Shown here in pieces: positions 13,736 to 24,483 of a stretch of DNA of 48,253 nt. The position numbers and the translations under genes are program-made. How positions within the stretch are numbered: position 1 is the first letter of the stretch; every line of letters starts with the position of its first letter. Source of the DNA: an uncultured Collinsella sp. (lineage in GTDB: Bacteria; Actinomycetota; Coriobacteriia; Coriobacteriales; Coriobacteriaceae); assembly GCA_902496275.1 (NCBI GenBank), contig CABVAC010000011.1, positions 1 to 48,253 of the forward strand, written 5' to 3'. The notes beneath the pieces are model-generated. The model saw only the letters and a program-made list of their open reading frames with translations. It did not search any database and was not told the DNA's origin.

Positions 13736-16474
13736 GTGGCAGACGATATCAACAACAACGAGGGTATGGACGAGGCCGGCGACGCCGGTATGCCCGATGA
13801 TCTGAAGCGCCTGCTTGCCCGTGCTGAGCAGGGCGAGGACGGCGACCCGGACGCCTATAACCCCGATGCCGATGATGATGAGGAAGAGGACGACGCCGAG
13901 CTCGAGGAGAGCTTTGGCGAAGTCGACCGTGGTGCCTCGGCCGGTGAGGATATCAACGGCGGCCAGCTCCAGATTTCGGAGTTCGGTCGCGAGATGAAGC
14001 AGTCGTTCATCGAGTATTCGATGTCGGTCATCACGGCGCGCGCCCTGCCGGATGTGCGCGACGGCTTAAAGCCGGTGCACCGCCGCATCCTGTACGCAAT
14101 GAACGAGAGCGGCATCTACCCCAACCGCCCGCACAAGAAGTCGGCCTGGACGGTCGGCGAAGTTATCGGTAAGTACCACCCGCATGGCGACTCCGCGGTC
14201 TATGAGGCCATGGTCCGCCTGGCGCAGTGGTTTTCCATGCGCACGCCGCTCATCGACGGTCACGGCAACTTCGGCAACATCGACGGCGACGGCGCGGCAG
14301 CCATGCGTTACACCGAGAGCCGCCTGGCAAAGCCCGCCATGGAGCTGCTGCGTGACCTGCAGAAGGATACCGTCGACTGGCAGCCCAACTACGACGAATC
14401 GCTCGCCGAGCCTCAGGCGCTGCCTGCGCGCTTCCCCAACCTGCTGGTCAACGGCAGCCAGGGCATCGCCGTCGGCATGGCCACCAATATCGCCCCGCAT
14501 AACCTCACCGAGGCGATCGAGGCAACCTGCTACCTGATCGATAATCCCGACGCCACTGTCGACGAGCTCATGCAGATCATGCCCGGTCCGGACTTCCCCA
14601 CCGGCGCCATCATCATGGGCAGCGCCGGCATTAAGCAGAGCTACGAGACCGGCCGCGGCTCCATTACCGTGCGCGCCAAGGCCCACGTGGAATCCACCAA
14701 GACCGGCCGCAACCGCCTGGTCTTTACCGAGATTCCCTACATGGTCAACAAGGGCACCCTGCAGGAGAAGATCGCCCAGCTCGTCAACGACAAGCGCATC
14801 GAGGGCATCTCGGACATGCGCGATGAGTCCAACCAGAAGGGTATCCGTCTGGTCATCGAACTCAAGAAGGGCGTCATCCCGCAGGTCGTGCTCAACAACC
14901 TGTACAAGTACACCTCGCTGCAGACGACCTTTGGCGCCAACAACCTGGCGCTTGTCAACGGCGTTCCCAAATGCCTGAGCCTGCGCGAGATGCTGCAGCA
15001 CTACATCGACCACCAGGTCGACGTCGTCACCCGCCGCACCCGCTTCGACCTTAAGAAGGCCCAGGCCCGCGCGCATATCCTTGAGGGCTACCTGATGGCC
15101 CTTGACCATATCGACGAGGTCATCAGCATCATCCGCTCCTCGCAGACTGATTCCGAGGCCAGCAGCCGCCTGATCGAGCGCTTTGGCTTTACGCCCGAGC
15201 AGACCACGGCCATCCTCGAGATGAAGCTGCGCCGCCTGACCGGCCTGGAGCGCGACAAGATTCAGGAAGAGCTGGACGGCTTGCGCCGCGCCATCGCCTA
15301 CTACGAGGACCTGCTGGCGCACGAGGAGAAGATCCTGGGCGTCATTAAGGAAGAGATGCGCGAGATCTCCAAGAAGTTCGGCGATAAGCGCCGCACCGAG
15401 ATCAGCCATGTCGAGAAGGACCTGGACGTTGAGGACCTCATTGCCGACGAGGACATGGTCGTGACCATTACCCACACCGGCTATGTCAAGCGCATCCCGG
15501 TGGCCGCCTACCGCGCCCAGAAGCGCGGCGGCAAGGGCGTGTCGGGCGTCAACCTCAAAGAGGACGACGTCATCGACGAGATGTTCATCGCGTCCACGCA
15601 CGAGTACGTGCTGTTCTTCTCGAGCAAGGGCAAGGTCTATCGCCTGAAGGTGCACGAGCTGCCGGTGGGTACGCGCCAGGCGCGCGGTACCGCGATCGTC
15701 AACCTGCTGCCCTTCGAGGAGGGCGAGAAGATCGCGAGCGTCATCAGCTGCCGCGAGTTCCCTGCCGACGAGTATCTGATGTTTGCCACCAAGAGCGGCA
15801 TGGTCAAGAAGACCGTGATGAGCGCATATGACCGCAGCCGTCGCGACGGCCTGATCGCTATCAACCTGCGTGACGACGACGCGCTGCTGAACGTGCGCCG
15901 CGTGCGCGAGGGCGACAAGATTATCCTGGCCACCACCGCGGGCAAGGCGATCATGTTCTCCGAGGAGCAGGTGCGCGCCACCGGCCGCGATACCAGCGGC
16001 GTTCGCGGTATCGGTATGAAGGACGGCGTGAGCGTTCTGGGCATGGAAGTCACTAACGGCAACGGCGATCTGTTCGTCATCACCGAGCGCGGCTACGGCA
16101 AGCGCACGCCGGTCGCGGACTACCCGGAGCAGAATCGCGGCGGCCAGGGCGTCTACACCATCCAAATGACCGAGCGTAAGGGTAACCTCGCGGCCATGAA
16201 GACGGTGGGCCCGCAGCACGAGCTGTTCATCGTGACGGAGGGCGCGACGGTCATTCGCGTCAAGACCGACGAGATCAGCCAGACCGGCCGCGCCACCCAG
16301 GGCGTCAAGATGATGACCGTCGACGACAACGACCGCATCTGCGCCGTAGCCCGCATGACGGCCGCCAAGGAGAAGCCCGAAGGCGAAGCCACAGAAGACG
16401 GCTCCGCCCCCGAAGAAACCCCTGTCGATCTAGGCGACGGCAACGACATGCCAGAGGATCTCCTAGACGAGTAA
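13736..16474 (+). CDS. gyrA: DNA gyrase subunit A with acidic N-terminal extension
   Basis: 912 residues. GyrA cuts and rejoins DNA through its catalytic tyrosine (Y192 in AAMRYTESRL). The quinolone-pocket sequence YHPHGDSAVYEAMV has Ser153 and Glu157, at the positions of E. coli Ser83 and Asp87; the serine is the sensitive-type residue. The GyrA box QKRGGKGV (595-602) is intact, so it is a gyrase rather than ParC. The first 80 residues are an extra acidic tail (DADDDEEEDDAELEESF), and the normal core starts near residue 85. The C-terminus is also acidic. The start is GTG with GAGGAGG 5-6 bases upstream. Confidence 0.97.
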   Translation: MADDINNNEGMDEAGDAGMPDDLKRLLARAEQGEDGDPDAYNPDADDDEEEDDAELEESFGEVDRGASAGEDINGGQLQISEFGREMKQSFIEYSMSVITARALPDVRDGLKPVHRRILYAMNESGIYPNRPHKKSAWTVGEVIGKYHPHGDSAVYEAMVRLAQWFSMRTPLIDGHGNFGNIDGDGAAAMRYTESRLAKPAMELLRDLQKDTVDWQPNYDESLAEPQALPARFPNLLVNGSQGIAVGMATNIAPHNLTEAIEATCYLIDNPDATVDELMQIMPGPDFPTGAIIMGSAGIKQSYETGRGSITVRAKAHVESTKTGRNRLVFTEIPYMVNKGTLQEKIAQLVNDKRIEGISDMRDESNQKGIRLVIELKKGVIPQVVLNNLYKYTSLQTTFGANNLALVNGVPKCLSLREMLQHYIDHQVDVVTRRTRFDLKKAQARAHILEGYLMALDHIDEVISIIRSSQTDSEASSRLIERFGFTPEQTTAILEMKLRRLTGLERDKIQEELDGLRRAIAYYEDLLAHEEKILGVIKEEMREISKKFGDKRRTEISHVEKDLDVEDLIADEDMVVTITHTGYVKRIPVAAYRAQKRGGKGVSGVNLKEDDVIDEMFIASTHEYVLFFSSKGKVYRLKVHELPVGTRQARGTAIVNLLPFEEGEKIASVISCREFPADEYLMFATKSGMVKKTVMSAYDRSRRDGLIAINLRDDDALLNVRRVREGDKIILATTAGKAIMFSEEQVRATGRDTSGVRGIGMKDGVSVLGMEVTNGNGDLFVITERGYGKRTPVADYPEQNRGGQGVYTIQMTERKGNLAAMKTVGPQHELFIVTEGATVIRVKTDEISQTGRATQGVKMMTVDDNDRICAVARMTAAKEKPEGEATEDGSAPEETPVDLGDGNDMPEDLLDE

Positions 16475-16514
16475 GAGGCCCTAGCTGGTAGAAAATATCA
16501 GACCCCATATATCG

Positions 16515-16547
16515 GCGGTCGGCGCACTGCGTGCCGACCGCTTTTTT
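16515..16547 (+). terminator. Intrinsic terminator of gyrBA
   Basis: A 9-bp perfect stem (GCGGTCGGC / GCCGACCGC, 9-nt loop) followed by six Ts, 40 bp past the gyrA stop. Confidence 0.9.
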
Positions 16548-16564
16548 GACAAGCTTGGAGCCCC

Positions 16565-16700
16565 GTGTCAGACGGCTGGGCGAGATGGGTTAGGTTTGTC
16601 GCGAGTTCCGCACGCAAAGAAGGCCACTTAATGTGGCCTTCGTCTTGCGCAGGACTGCCCGAGCAGCAAACCTAACCCATCTCGCCCAGCCGTCTGACAC
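16565..16700. repeat. Long perfect inverted repeat (34-bp arms) with nested hairpin
   Basis: The arms 16565-16598 and 16667-16700 are exact inverted copies over 34 bp, starting GTGTCAGACGGCTGGGCG. The 68-bp centre contains a second hairpin (GAAGGCCAC / GTGGCCTTC, 16619-16641). No open frame spans it. It could be a MITE-like or other palindromic intergenic element. Confidence 0.9.
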
Positions 16701-16727
16701 ACCCCTCAAAGATTTTCAAAAAAGTTG

Positions 16728-16757
16728 TTGACGCGCGCGTAACGACTCGTCTAATAT
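16728..16757 (+). promoter_or_regulatory. Promoter of tRNA-Ile
   Basis: TTGACG (-35) and TAATAT (-10), separated by 18 bp, end 14 bp before the tRNA 5' end. Both hexamers are close to the housekeeping sigma consensus. Confidence 0.75.
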
Positions 16758-16771
16758 ATCCCTTGCGCGAT

Positions 16772-16848
16772 GGACCTGTAGCTCAGTTGGTTAGAGCGTC
16801 CGGCTGATAACCGGGAGGTCACAAGTTCGAATCTTGTCAGGTCCACCA
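16772..16848 (+). tRNA. tRNA-Ile (anticodon GAT)
   Basis: 77 nt with an encoded CCA end. The acceptor stem GGACCTG / CAGGTCC, the D-loop GCTCAGTTGGTTAGAGC, the anticodon loop CTGATAA and the T-loop GTTCGAATC all fold as expected. It stands alone, not inside an rRNA operon. Confidence 0.97.
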
Positions 16849-16862
16849 TCAAAACTGTGAAG

Positions 16863-16892
16863 AGCCCCGGGGCGTTGCCTCGGGGCTTTTTT
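16863..16892 (+). terminator. Terminator after tRNA-Ile
   Basis: AGCCCCG... / ...CGGGGCT stem followed by TTTTTT, 14 bp after the tRNA. Confidence 0.85.
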
Positions 16893-16920
16893 CTTGTCTG
16901 CGATAAATCTCATTTTGGTT

Positions 16921-16950
16921 TTGTGTGCTGGGCGAAAGATTGGGTAGTAT
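16921..16950 (+). promoter_or_regulatory. Candidate promoter for the bifunctional-nuclease-family gene
   Basis: TTGTGT and TAGTAT are separated by 18 bp, placing transcription start about 50 bp before the gene. The match is only moderate. Confidence 0.35.
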
Positions 16951-17006
16951 AGCTATTCAATGCGGCGGGCTGCCGCGTGTTAACCGCTACGTACCGGAGG
17001 TGTTCC

Positions 17007-17507
17007 ATGGTTCGTGTCGACATAGAGACCATCGTCATGGCCGCCGGTCCCGTGCCATCGCTTATCGTACTTCGTGAGCGCAGCAGCAAATCGGACTCGC
17101 CCGCGCCGCTGCGTTCCCTTTCCATTCAGACTGGTTCGTTTGAAGCTGCTGCCATCAGCCGCGGCATCGATAGCGGCCGCGCCGAGCGCCCGATTACCCA
17201 TGACCTGCTGCTCGATACCGTTGACGCCCTGGGCGCCAAGCTCGAGCGCATCGAGATCGTTCGCGCCGAGCCGCCGGTGTTCTACGCGACGATCGTCGTA
17301 CTGGCCGATGGCGAGGAGCGCAAGATCGACGCCCGCCCCAGTGACGCCATTGCCCTGGCCGTGCGCAGCAATGCCCCCATGTTTGTGGAGGACGACATCA
17401 TGAATCGCCTGGGCACTGTTTCTACCCACGCCGAGGAAGTCGACGACGAGCAGGAGTTCGAGAAGTTCGACGAGTTCGTCCATACGCTCTCCCCCGATGA
17501 CTTCTAA
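17007..17507 (+). CDS. Bifunctional nuclease (BFN/DUF151) family protein
   Basis: 166 residues. The family hallmarks are visible in order: an N-terminal strand, a LSIQTGSFEAAAISRGID segment (the usual L-P-I-x-I-G-x-x-E-A region), RPITHDLLLDTVDALGAKLERI and IDARPSDAIALAVRSNAPMFV. Plant and a few bacterial members cut RNA or DNA in vitro, but the role of bacterial members is largely unknown. CGGAGG lies 6 bases before the ATG at 17007. The tail is acidic (EEVDDEQEFEKFDEF). Two short unknown genes follow closely on the same strand. Confidence 0.85.
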   Translation: MVRVDIETIVMAAGPVPSLIVLRERSSKSDSPAPLRSLSIQTGSFEAAAISRGIDSGRAERPITHDLLLDTVDALGAKLERIEIVRAEPPVFYATIVVLADGEERKIDARPSDAIALAVRSNAPMFVEDDIMNRLGTVSTHAEEVDDEQEFEKFDEFVHTLSPDDF

Positions 17508-17537
17508 ATGTCTGGCACGCGAGCGGAGAGGTCGCTG

Positions 17538-17894
17538 ATGGGTACCCGCGTATCGGCTGAAGCGGCCGCCATCGCGCGTGAAGCCCAGATGCGCTCGGAG
17601 GCTTCTGAGGCGGCTCGCATTGCCTATGTGACGCAGGCCCGCACGCTTCGCGAGCGCCGCGGCTCGTTTGTCAAGATGGTTGTCGTCTCCGTCCTTGTCG
17701 CGGCAATCTGCTCGCGCCTTCGTGGTACAGTTGGTGCGCTTGGGTTTTCGATTTCAACAGGCTTGGTAATCTGGGGCGTGGTCGATGCAGTAATGCTGAC
17801 CAACCAGATCAAGGTACTCGACAAGCGCGCGATGGATATGATGCGCGCCCGCGACGCTGCCGCCAAGATTGCTGCCGAGGCACAAGAACTGTAA
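17538..17894 (+). CDS. Small membrane protein, unknown function
   Basis: 118 residues, family not recognised. An alanine-rich, helix-prone N-terminal part (1-40) precedes two hydrophobic segments (about 44-60 and 64-88), then another alanine-rich helix ends in AEAQEL. The two cytoplasmic helices could pair as a coiled coil. I chose the ATG at 17538, which has GGAGAGG 6 bases upstream; an earlier in-frame ATG at 17508 abuts the stop of the previous gene but has no ribosome-binding site. It is probably in one operon with the nuclease-family gene. Confidence 0.7.
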   Translation: MGTRVSAEAAAIAREAQMRSEASEAARIAYVTQARTLRERRGSFVKMVVVSVLVAAICSRLRGTVGALGFSISTGLVIWGVVDAVMLTNQIKVLDKRAMDMMRARDAAAKIAAEAQEL

Positions 17895-17924
17895 CGACGC
17901 CGGACTCGATGGGAAGGTCTAAAG

Positions 17925-18374
17925 ATGGCACAGGATATGCAGGACGCCGGTAACGTCTCCGCCGAGCTCGACGCCATGGTGTGTGACCTGATTGGTGCGT
18001 TCTTGGACGACCTTGCCGCCGGCGAGAATCCGGGCGTAGTTGTGGCGATCGAGGACGCTGCTTCCAACCGATATCTGGCGGCGCTCGATGAGGATGGCGA
18101 AGAGGCGTGCCTCGAGGCTGCCACCAACTTTATCTCCGAGCACAAGATGGGTCTTAAGGACGAGGGGCTGGGCCGCATCGCCCGTTACGCCATCGGCTAC
18201 ACCGGTTGTGTCGAAATTGACGGCGGCTATCACGACGCCCTGCTCGTGAGCTTCTTCGAAACCACGCTCGAGAGCGGTTTTTCGGCATACGTGCTGTATG
18301 AGGGCATGGGTGCCGGCGATGGTTTTATGTGGAGCGACCCTGAACCTGCAGGTGAGGAAACCCCTCTTATCTAA
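17925..18374 (+). CDS. Hypothetical acidic protein
   Basis: 149 residues, family not recognised. It is soluble and acidic, with mixed helix and strand and no membrane segment. Possible landmarks are a GENPGVVVAIEDAASNRYLAALDEDGE strand pair and a CVEIDGGYHDALLVSFFET core. Codon use matches the neighbours and the frame is intact, so it is probably a real gene. It follows the small membrane protein by 30 bp and precedes typA by 117 bp. Confidence 0.7.
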   Translation: MAQDMQDAGNVSAELDAMVCDLIGAFLDDLAAGENPGVVVAIEDAASNRYLAALDEDGEEACLEAATNFISEHKMGLKDEGLGRIARYAIGYTGCVEIDGGYHDALLVSFFETTLESGFSAYVLYEGMGAGDGFMWSDPEPAGEETPLI

Positions 18375-18491
18375 AATCGCTAAAATAAACGAGTTTTCGG
18401 TAAAAGGCTCAATATTCCCGCTGAGCGTTGTATCGCTGGGCGGGTCGCATACGCGTGCCGTTTGTATATGGATAGAAGATAGGGGAACTAC

Positions 18492-20330
<1,839 letters not shown>

Positions 20331-20360
20331 GCGCTGGGGCTTATAACCGCCAATAAGAAA

Positions 20361-20392
20361 GGGCGTCGACCGCGATGGTCGGCGCCCTTTTT
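20361..20392 (+). terminator. Intrinsic terminator after typA
   Basis: An 11-bp stem with one mismatch (GGGCGTCGACC / GGTCGGCGCCC, 5-nt loop) followed by five Ts. Confidence 0.9.
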
Positions 20393-20754
20393 GGTGCAAG
20401 GGGGACAGGTTACTTTGCACCACGGTGGAGGAGGTTATCCCCCGAGCGGCTTTCCAGCCAAAGTAAAGTTGTTTAAACATATACATAATTCCACAGGATA
20501 TAACCGCTTTGATACAAAACCGTTAACAGATAAATATCAACTGGTATTACATTAAAAGACCTCTTTACCTGCGGTTTACATGACTGGTATCTATATTGTA
20601 TTTTATGCATTGTGGCATAGACGAACCGTCTTAGAAACTGCTCCCCAATGGGTTCTTGCAATGCGCTAGGTAGGTTCTCGTTGATGTTGGGGTTTGTGTT
20701 CGATCCGACGATTCGCCGTATTCCACACTGTGTTGTAGGAATTAAGGGACAACT
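20393..20754. other. Long AT-rich leader before the first pilin-like gene
   Basis: A 362-bp gap. It begins with a short inverted repeat (GTGCAA...TTGCAC) containing CAGGTTACTTTGCA (20406-20419), a 14-mer found inverted after the pilin pair at 26290-26303. The middle is AT-rich, with a possible promoter TTTACA (20575) - 18 bp - TATTTT (20599). That would leave a leader of about 150 nt, which is long and could carry regulation, but I see no known riboswitch. Confidence 0.45.
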
Positions 20755-23700
20755 ATGGACGCACACCGCTCGCGGTCGCTTGGTATGGCGGCCCTGATCT
20801 TCATTTTGATTAGCCTCACCGCCGCAGTTTTTCACGGCGCATCCCCCGTGCGCGCCGATGACGTTGCGAAGCCCGATCCGATTGCGATCGATGGGGATAC
20901 GGCGACGGTTGATGTCAGGCTGTATACCGATGAGCACCACACTCAAAAGCTCGAGGATCCCGTAACGTCCACTTCGACGCTCTATGGAGCTTTCTCGGCA
21001 CAATTCAAAGGCGGCAAGGCGCCTACGCCCGAGAAGAACATCGCTGTCTATAAGCTGCCCGACACCATTGTCGTTGACGACAACGACGGCGGCGACCTCA
21101 TGGAGGGTCCGGAAGCCACTGCCGCCAAGGCTGGCACGTGGAAGATTAAGGACAATAAGGTCATCTTTGCGTTTGACAAAAACTGGCTTGCGTCAAACCC
21201 TGCGGAGATTTATGTCGGAGCCAATTTCTCGTTCGAGCTTGCAGGCAAGGGCACCGGCTCAGGCAGCAGCGCATCTGTCGTGTTCCCTGGTGTGGGAACG
21301 ATCAAAATCCCTACCAAGGACGGCAAAGTCACGGGGACGAAGTCGGGGACCTTCTCCCAGGGCGCAGATGGCGTGGCCAAGGTTACCTGGACTGTTACGC
21401 TTACCGTAGAGTCGTATGCTACGGACGTTAGCTTCACTGATACGCTGGGCGACAACTTCGACTTTGTGAACGACAGTTTCAAGCTCGACGGCAAGAAGCT
21501 TGACTCCCAGCCGATGATCGACGGCCAGGTCGTAACCCTCGACAGCCTGGGCAACCTTTCCCAGGGCAACCACACGATCACGTACGATACGGTGCTGAAG
21601 AGCGGCGTTGCCGCGAACGGCGGCGATTTGATCAAAGCTGAGAATACGGCAACGTGGAATTGGGCTGGCTCAAGCGACAGCGATAACAGAACAGCTACGG
21701 CTGAGCCTGTTACATTCGGCTATGACATGATCAAGAAGTCCAATGGCTCAGGCACGCCGTCGGACATCAAGTGGACGGTCAAGCTCAACCAAGGCAAGCT
21801 CAAGGCCGACATGAGCGGCTACATGTTCACTGATAATCTGGACGGAAAACAGACGTATACGGGCAACTTTACGGTTTACAAAGGCGACTCGGAGGCGAGC
21901 GGAGTCAAGATTTGTGAAAGAAAACTTGAACCTAAGGATAATTCCTTTTCCTATACGTTCCCGAACAACCTTGAGGATAAGTACGCCACCTACTGCATCG
22001 TTTATCACACCAAGATGAACGACACGAGCTCGTACGACACTGTGCGCAACAGCGCGGCCATCGAGCGCGGAGGCTCCGTTTCCGGTAGCGATGATGGCAG
22101 TTTCACGCCGCAGCTGACGGGTGTTGTGCCGATCGCCAAGAGGCTCGTGAGATACGATGAGGCGGCGACGACGGGCAGGGCGACGTGGGAGACGAAGGTC
22201 GCGCTGAAGGCGATCGTCAATGCGGCCCATCCAGGCGAGGTGACGGTGAAGGACACGTTTCAGTCGGCATGGTCGCAGAAGCTTGGTGTCGACGAAAGCT
22301 CCATTACCATTAAAATCGGCAATACCAAGCTGGTTCCGGGCACCGACTGGAGACCAACGACCAGCTATCCGGGTAATGAAACAAAGAAAAACTACGACCT
22401 CAAAATCATCGTTACCGACAACGTGAAAGCCGCTCTCGAGAACGAGGACTACGCCGTTATCACCTACGACACCACATCAGAAGCGCTGTCGGGCTGGTAC
22501 TCAAACTTCGCAGCGGTCGAAGCACCGGGCCTGAGACTACAGTGGCCGTTCACCGAACCCGTCAAGTACGTTGTCAACCAAGAAACGGCGCCCGCGGTCG
22601 AGAAGCCGGAAACGGAGTCGAAGGTGTCTTGGGTTGAGAACTTCGATTGGCATACCGTTGACGGCTCGGATGAGAAGGGCGCCTGGATCGTCGACTGGAC
22701 GGTGTATGCAAACCGCCAAAAGGGTAATAAGGGCGCAAATGGCGAGTTCGAATACTATGGAGCTGGAAAGCTGGGCGGGAAACCGCTGAATATCGTTGAT
22801 AGCCTTCCGGATGGTATGAGCTATGTTGCGAATTCCGCAAAGTATACGCTCGTGCAGAACCCCTATGATAAACATACGGGGCTTCATCGCGGAGGCGAGG
22901 CCAAGGAGGTCGTTACGGGTCGGACGCTCGCCGCCGACAACGTCAGCCGCAACGGCAATACGGTCACCTTCTCCATCCCCACGACTGAGCTTGAAAGCTA
23001 TGCCGGCTACGCAAAGCTCACGTACAAGACGGCGGTCAAGCGCGGTGAGCTCGATACCTCCACAAACGAGGTGAAGTTCGCCAACAAGGCCAGCGCCGAG
23101 TCGGGAAGCAAGAAGTTCGAATCCGGCAGTGGCACCGTCACCATCAAGAACAACGTTATCAAAAAGACTGGTGAACAGGTCAGTAGTAGCAACCGCATTA
23201 AGTACACCATTCTTGTTAACGAGTCTGCCGTTGCCCTTAAAAACGGCACCGACTTCCTTGAGCTCGTCGATACCATGGATGCCAAGTGCACGCTGGTGCC
23301 GTCGACGCTTAAGGTCTATGAGTGGGTGTATGGTGCCTGGTCACCGCTGGCTGATAAGGACTATTCGTCGAAGGTGGAGCAGGTCAAGGATGAAACTGGC
23401 TCGCGTACGAAGTTGACGCTTAAGGTACCCGACAAGAAATACCTCCAGGTCGAGTATGAGGTTATCCCGACCGGAAACCCTGGCAACAAGGTTCCTCTAT
23501 CCAATACCGCCATGCTTACGGGTGTGAAGGACGGTTCTGCGACTGATGGTCAAACATGGGAAATTAAAAAAGCTTCTGCCAGCGCAGGTGGCAACGGCTA
23601 CGGCATCACGATGACCAAGTATGACGCCCAGCAGGTCGGTGCGACGCTCGAGCGTGCGGAGTTTACGCTCTACAGCGTGAATATGGACCAGGTTGCAACG

Positions 23701-24483
23701 GTGGGTATCGAGAATGCAAGGACTAAGTTTGAAGCCGCCCCCACCGACGCCAACGGCAAAATCTCGTTTGGCGCAGAAGACAAGGCGATGGTAAATTGCG
23801 TGCTTTACCAGCTCGTGGAGACGAAAGCGCCTGACGGCTATGCCGCGGCGGCGCCCACGTGGATCATGCTTAAGGGTAATGCCGACGATGAGGAGTATCA
23901 AACTGAGCTCAATAAAGCGAAGAGCATCGTCAAAGACTCCGAAATCATCGGCGATGACAAAAAGGACGAGATCTGGATCTACGACAATCGCCTAACGGGC
24001 TCTGCGGTTATTAAAGCAAAGAAAGTGCTTGAAGGTGGCACTTTCAAGGCGGGGCAGTTCTCGTTCGTGCTCAAGGACGCCGAGGGCAAGGTGCTCCAGA
24101 CGGTGACCAATAATGACAAGGGAAATGTCTCCTTTGACGTCAAGTACAACAAGGCGGGAACCTATACCTACACCATCTCCGAGGTCGAGCCCGAGGGCGC
24201 CGTCGACCATGTTAAAGATCACATCACCTATGACAGGACCGTGTACAACGTCACGGTTAAGGTAACTAATGGCACGGACCAGCTCGACGCCCTAGTTACC
24301 TATAACGATGGCTCTCAGAATCCGCCGACCTTTACCAACAAGTACTCGACTACGCTACCTGAGGCGGGCGGGGCTGGCTTGACTATGACATATCTTGCCG
24401 GCGCTTCGCTGTTGTGTTTTGCCGCGACGTGGATGCATGCTCGTCGCCACCGTGGTCTTGATCGAGATGGTCGCCGTGAGTAA
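20755..24483 (+). CDS. Large sortase-anchored surface protein (pilin/adhesin, LPEAG motif)
   Basis: 1242 residues. The first 34 residues are a signal peptide (hydrophobic AALIFILISLTAAV, then SPVRA-DD). A series of beta-rich segments with alternating TVTLTV/DTLGDNF-type strands looks like isopeptide-forming adhesin domains. Residues about 949-1078 resemble a SpaA/CnaB domain (ITMTKYDAQQVGATLERAEFTLYS, with ETKAPDGY). Residues 1082-1198 resemble the streptococcal pilin isopeptide-linker (FctA/Spy0128) domain (KVLEGGTFKAGQFSF ... YTYTISEVEP). The cell-wall signal is LPEAG at 1201-1205, then a hydrophobic span and a basic tail; alanine replaces the usual threonine. GC (about 50-57%) is lower than in neighbouring genes. 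AAGGGA precedes the ATG. It overlaps the next pilin-like gene by 17 bp. Confidence 0.88.
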   Translation: MDAHRSRSLGMAALIFILISLTAAVFHGASPVRADDVAKPDPIAIDGDTATVDVRLYTDEHHTQKLEDPVTSTSTLYGAFSAQFKGGKAPTPEKNIAVYKLPDTIVVDDNDGGDLMEGPEATAAKAGTWKIKDNKVIFAFDKNWLASNPAEIYVGANFSFELAGKGTGSGSSASVVFPGVGTIKIPTKDGKVTGTKSGTFSQGADGVAKVTWTVTLTVESYATDVSFTDTLGDNFDFVNDSFKLDGKKLDSQPMIDGQVVTLDSLGNLSQGNHTITYDTVLKSGVAANGGDLIKAENTATWNWAGSSDSDNRTATAEPVTFGYDMIKKSNGSGTPSDIKWTVKLNQGKLKADMSGYMFTDNLDGKQTYTGNFTVYKGDSEASGVKICERKLEPKDNSFSYTFPNNLEDKYATYCIVYHTKMNDTSSYDTVRNSAAIERGGSVSGSDDGSFTPQLTGVVPIAKRLVRYDEAATTGRATWETKVALKAIVNAAHPGEVTVKDTFQSAWSQKLGVDESSITIKIGNTKLVPGTDWRPTTSYPGNETKKNYDLKIIVTDNVKAALENEDYAVITYDTTSEALSGWYSNFAAVEAPGLRLQWPFTEPVKYVVNQETAPAVEKPETESKVSWVENFDWHTVDGSDEKGAWIVDWTVYANRQKGNKGANGEFEYYGAGKLGGKPLNIVDSLPDGMSYVANSAKYTLVQNPYDKHTGLHRGGEAKEVVTGRTLAADNVSRNGNTVTFSIPTTELESYAGYAKLTYKTAVKRGELDTSTNEVKFANKASAESGSKKFESGSGTVTIKNNVIKKTGEQVSSSNRIKYTILVNESAVALKNGTDFLELVDTMDAKCTLVPSTLKVYEWVYGAWSPLADKDYSSKVEQVKDETGSRTKLTLKVPDKKYLQVEYEVIPTGNPGNKVPLSNTAMLTGVKDGSATDGQTWEIKKASASAGGNGYGITMTKYDAQQVGATLERAEFTLYSVNMDQVATVGIENARTKFEAAPTDANGKISFGAEDKAMVNCVLYQLVETKAPDGYAAAAPTWIMLKGNADDEEYQTELNKAKSIVKDSEIIGDDKKDEIWIYDNRLTGSAVIKAKKVLEGGTFKAGQFSFVLKDAEGKVLQTVTNNDKGNVSFDVKYNKAGTYTYTISEVEPEGAVDHVKDHITYDRTVYNVTVKVTNGTDQLDALVTYNDGSQNPPTFTNKYSTTLPEAGGAGLTMTYLAGASLLCFAATWMHARRHRGLDRDGRRE

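Noticed and set aside
14187..14210. Quinolone-resistance change in GyrA
   Set aside because: Ser153 (E. coli Ser83 position) is the sensitive-type residue, and Glu at the Asp87 position is a common natural residue in Gram-positives.
16619..16641. Hairpin GAAGGCCAC / GTGGCCTTC as a second gyrA terminator
   Set aside because: No T-run follows, and a strong terminator lies 70 bp upstream; it belongs to the inverted repeat.
20393..20754. A riboswitch in front of the pilin gene
   Set aside because: The leader is long and AT-rich, but I find no conserved core of any class I know.
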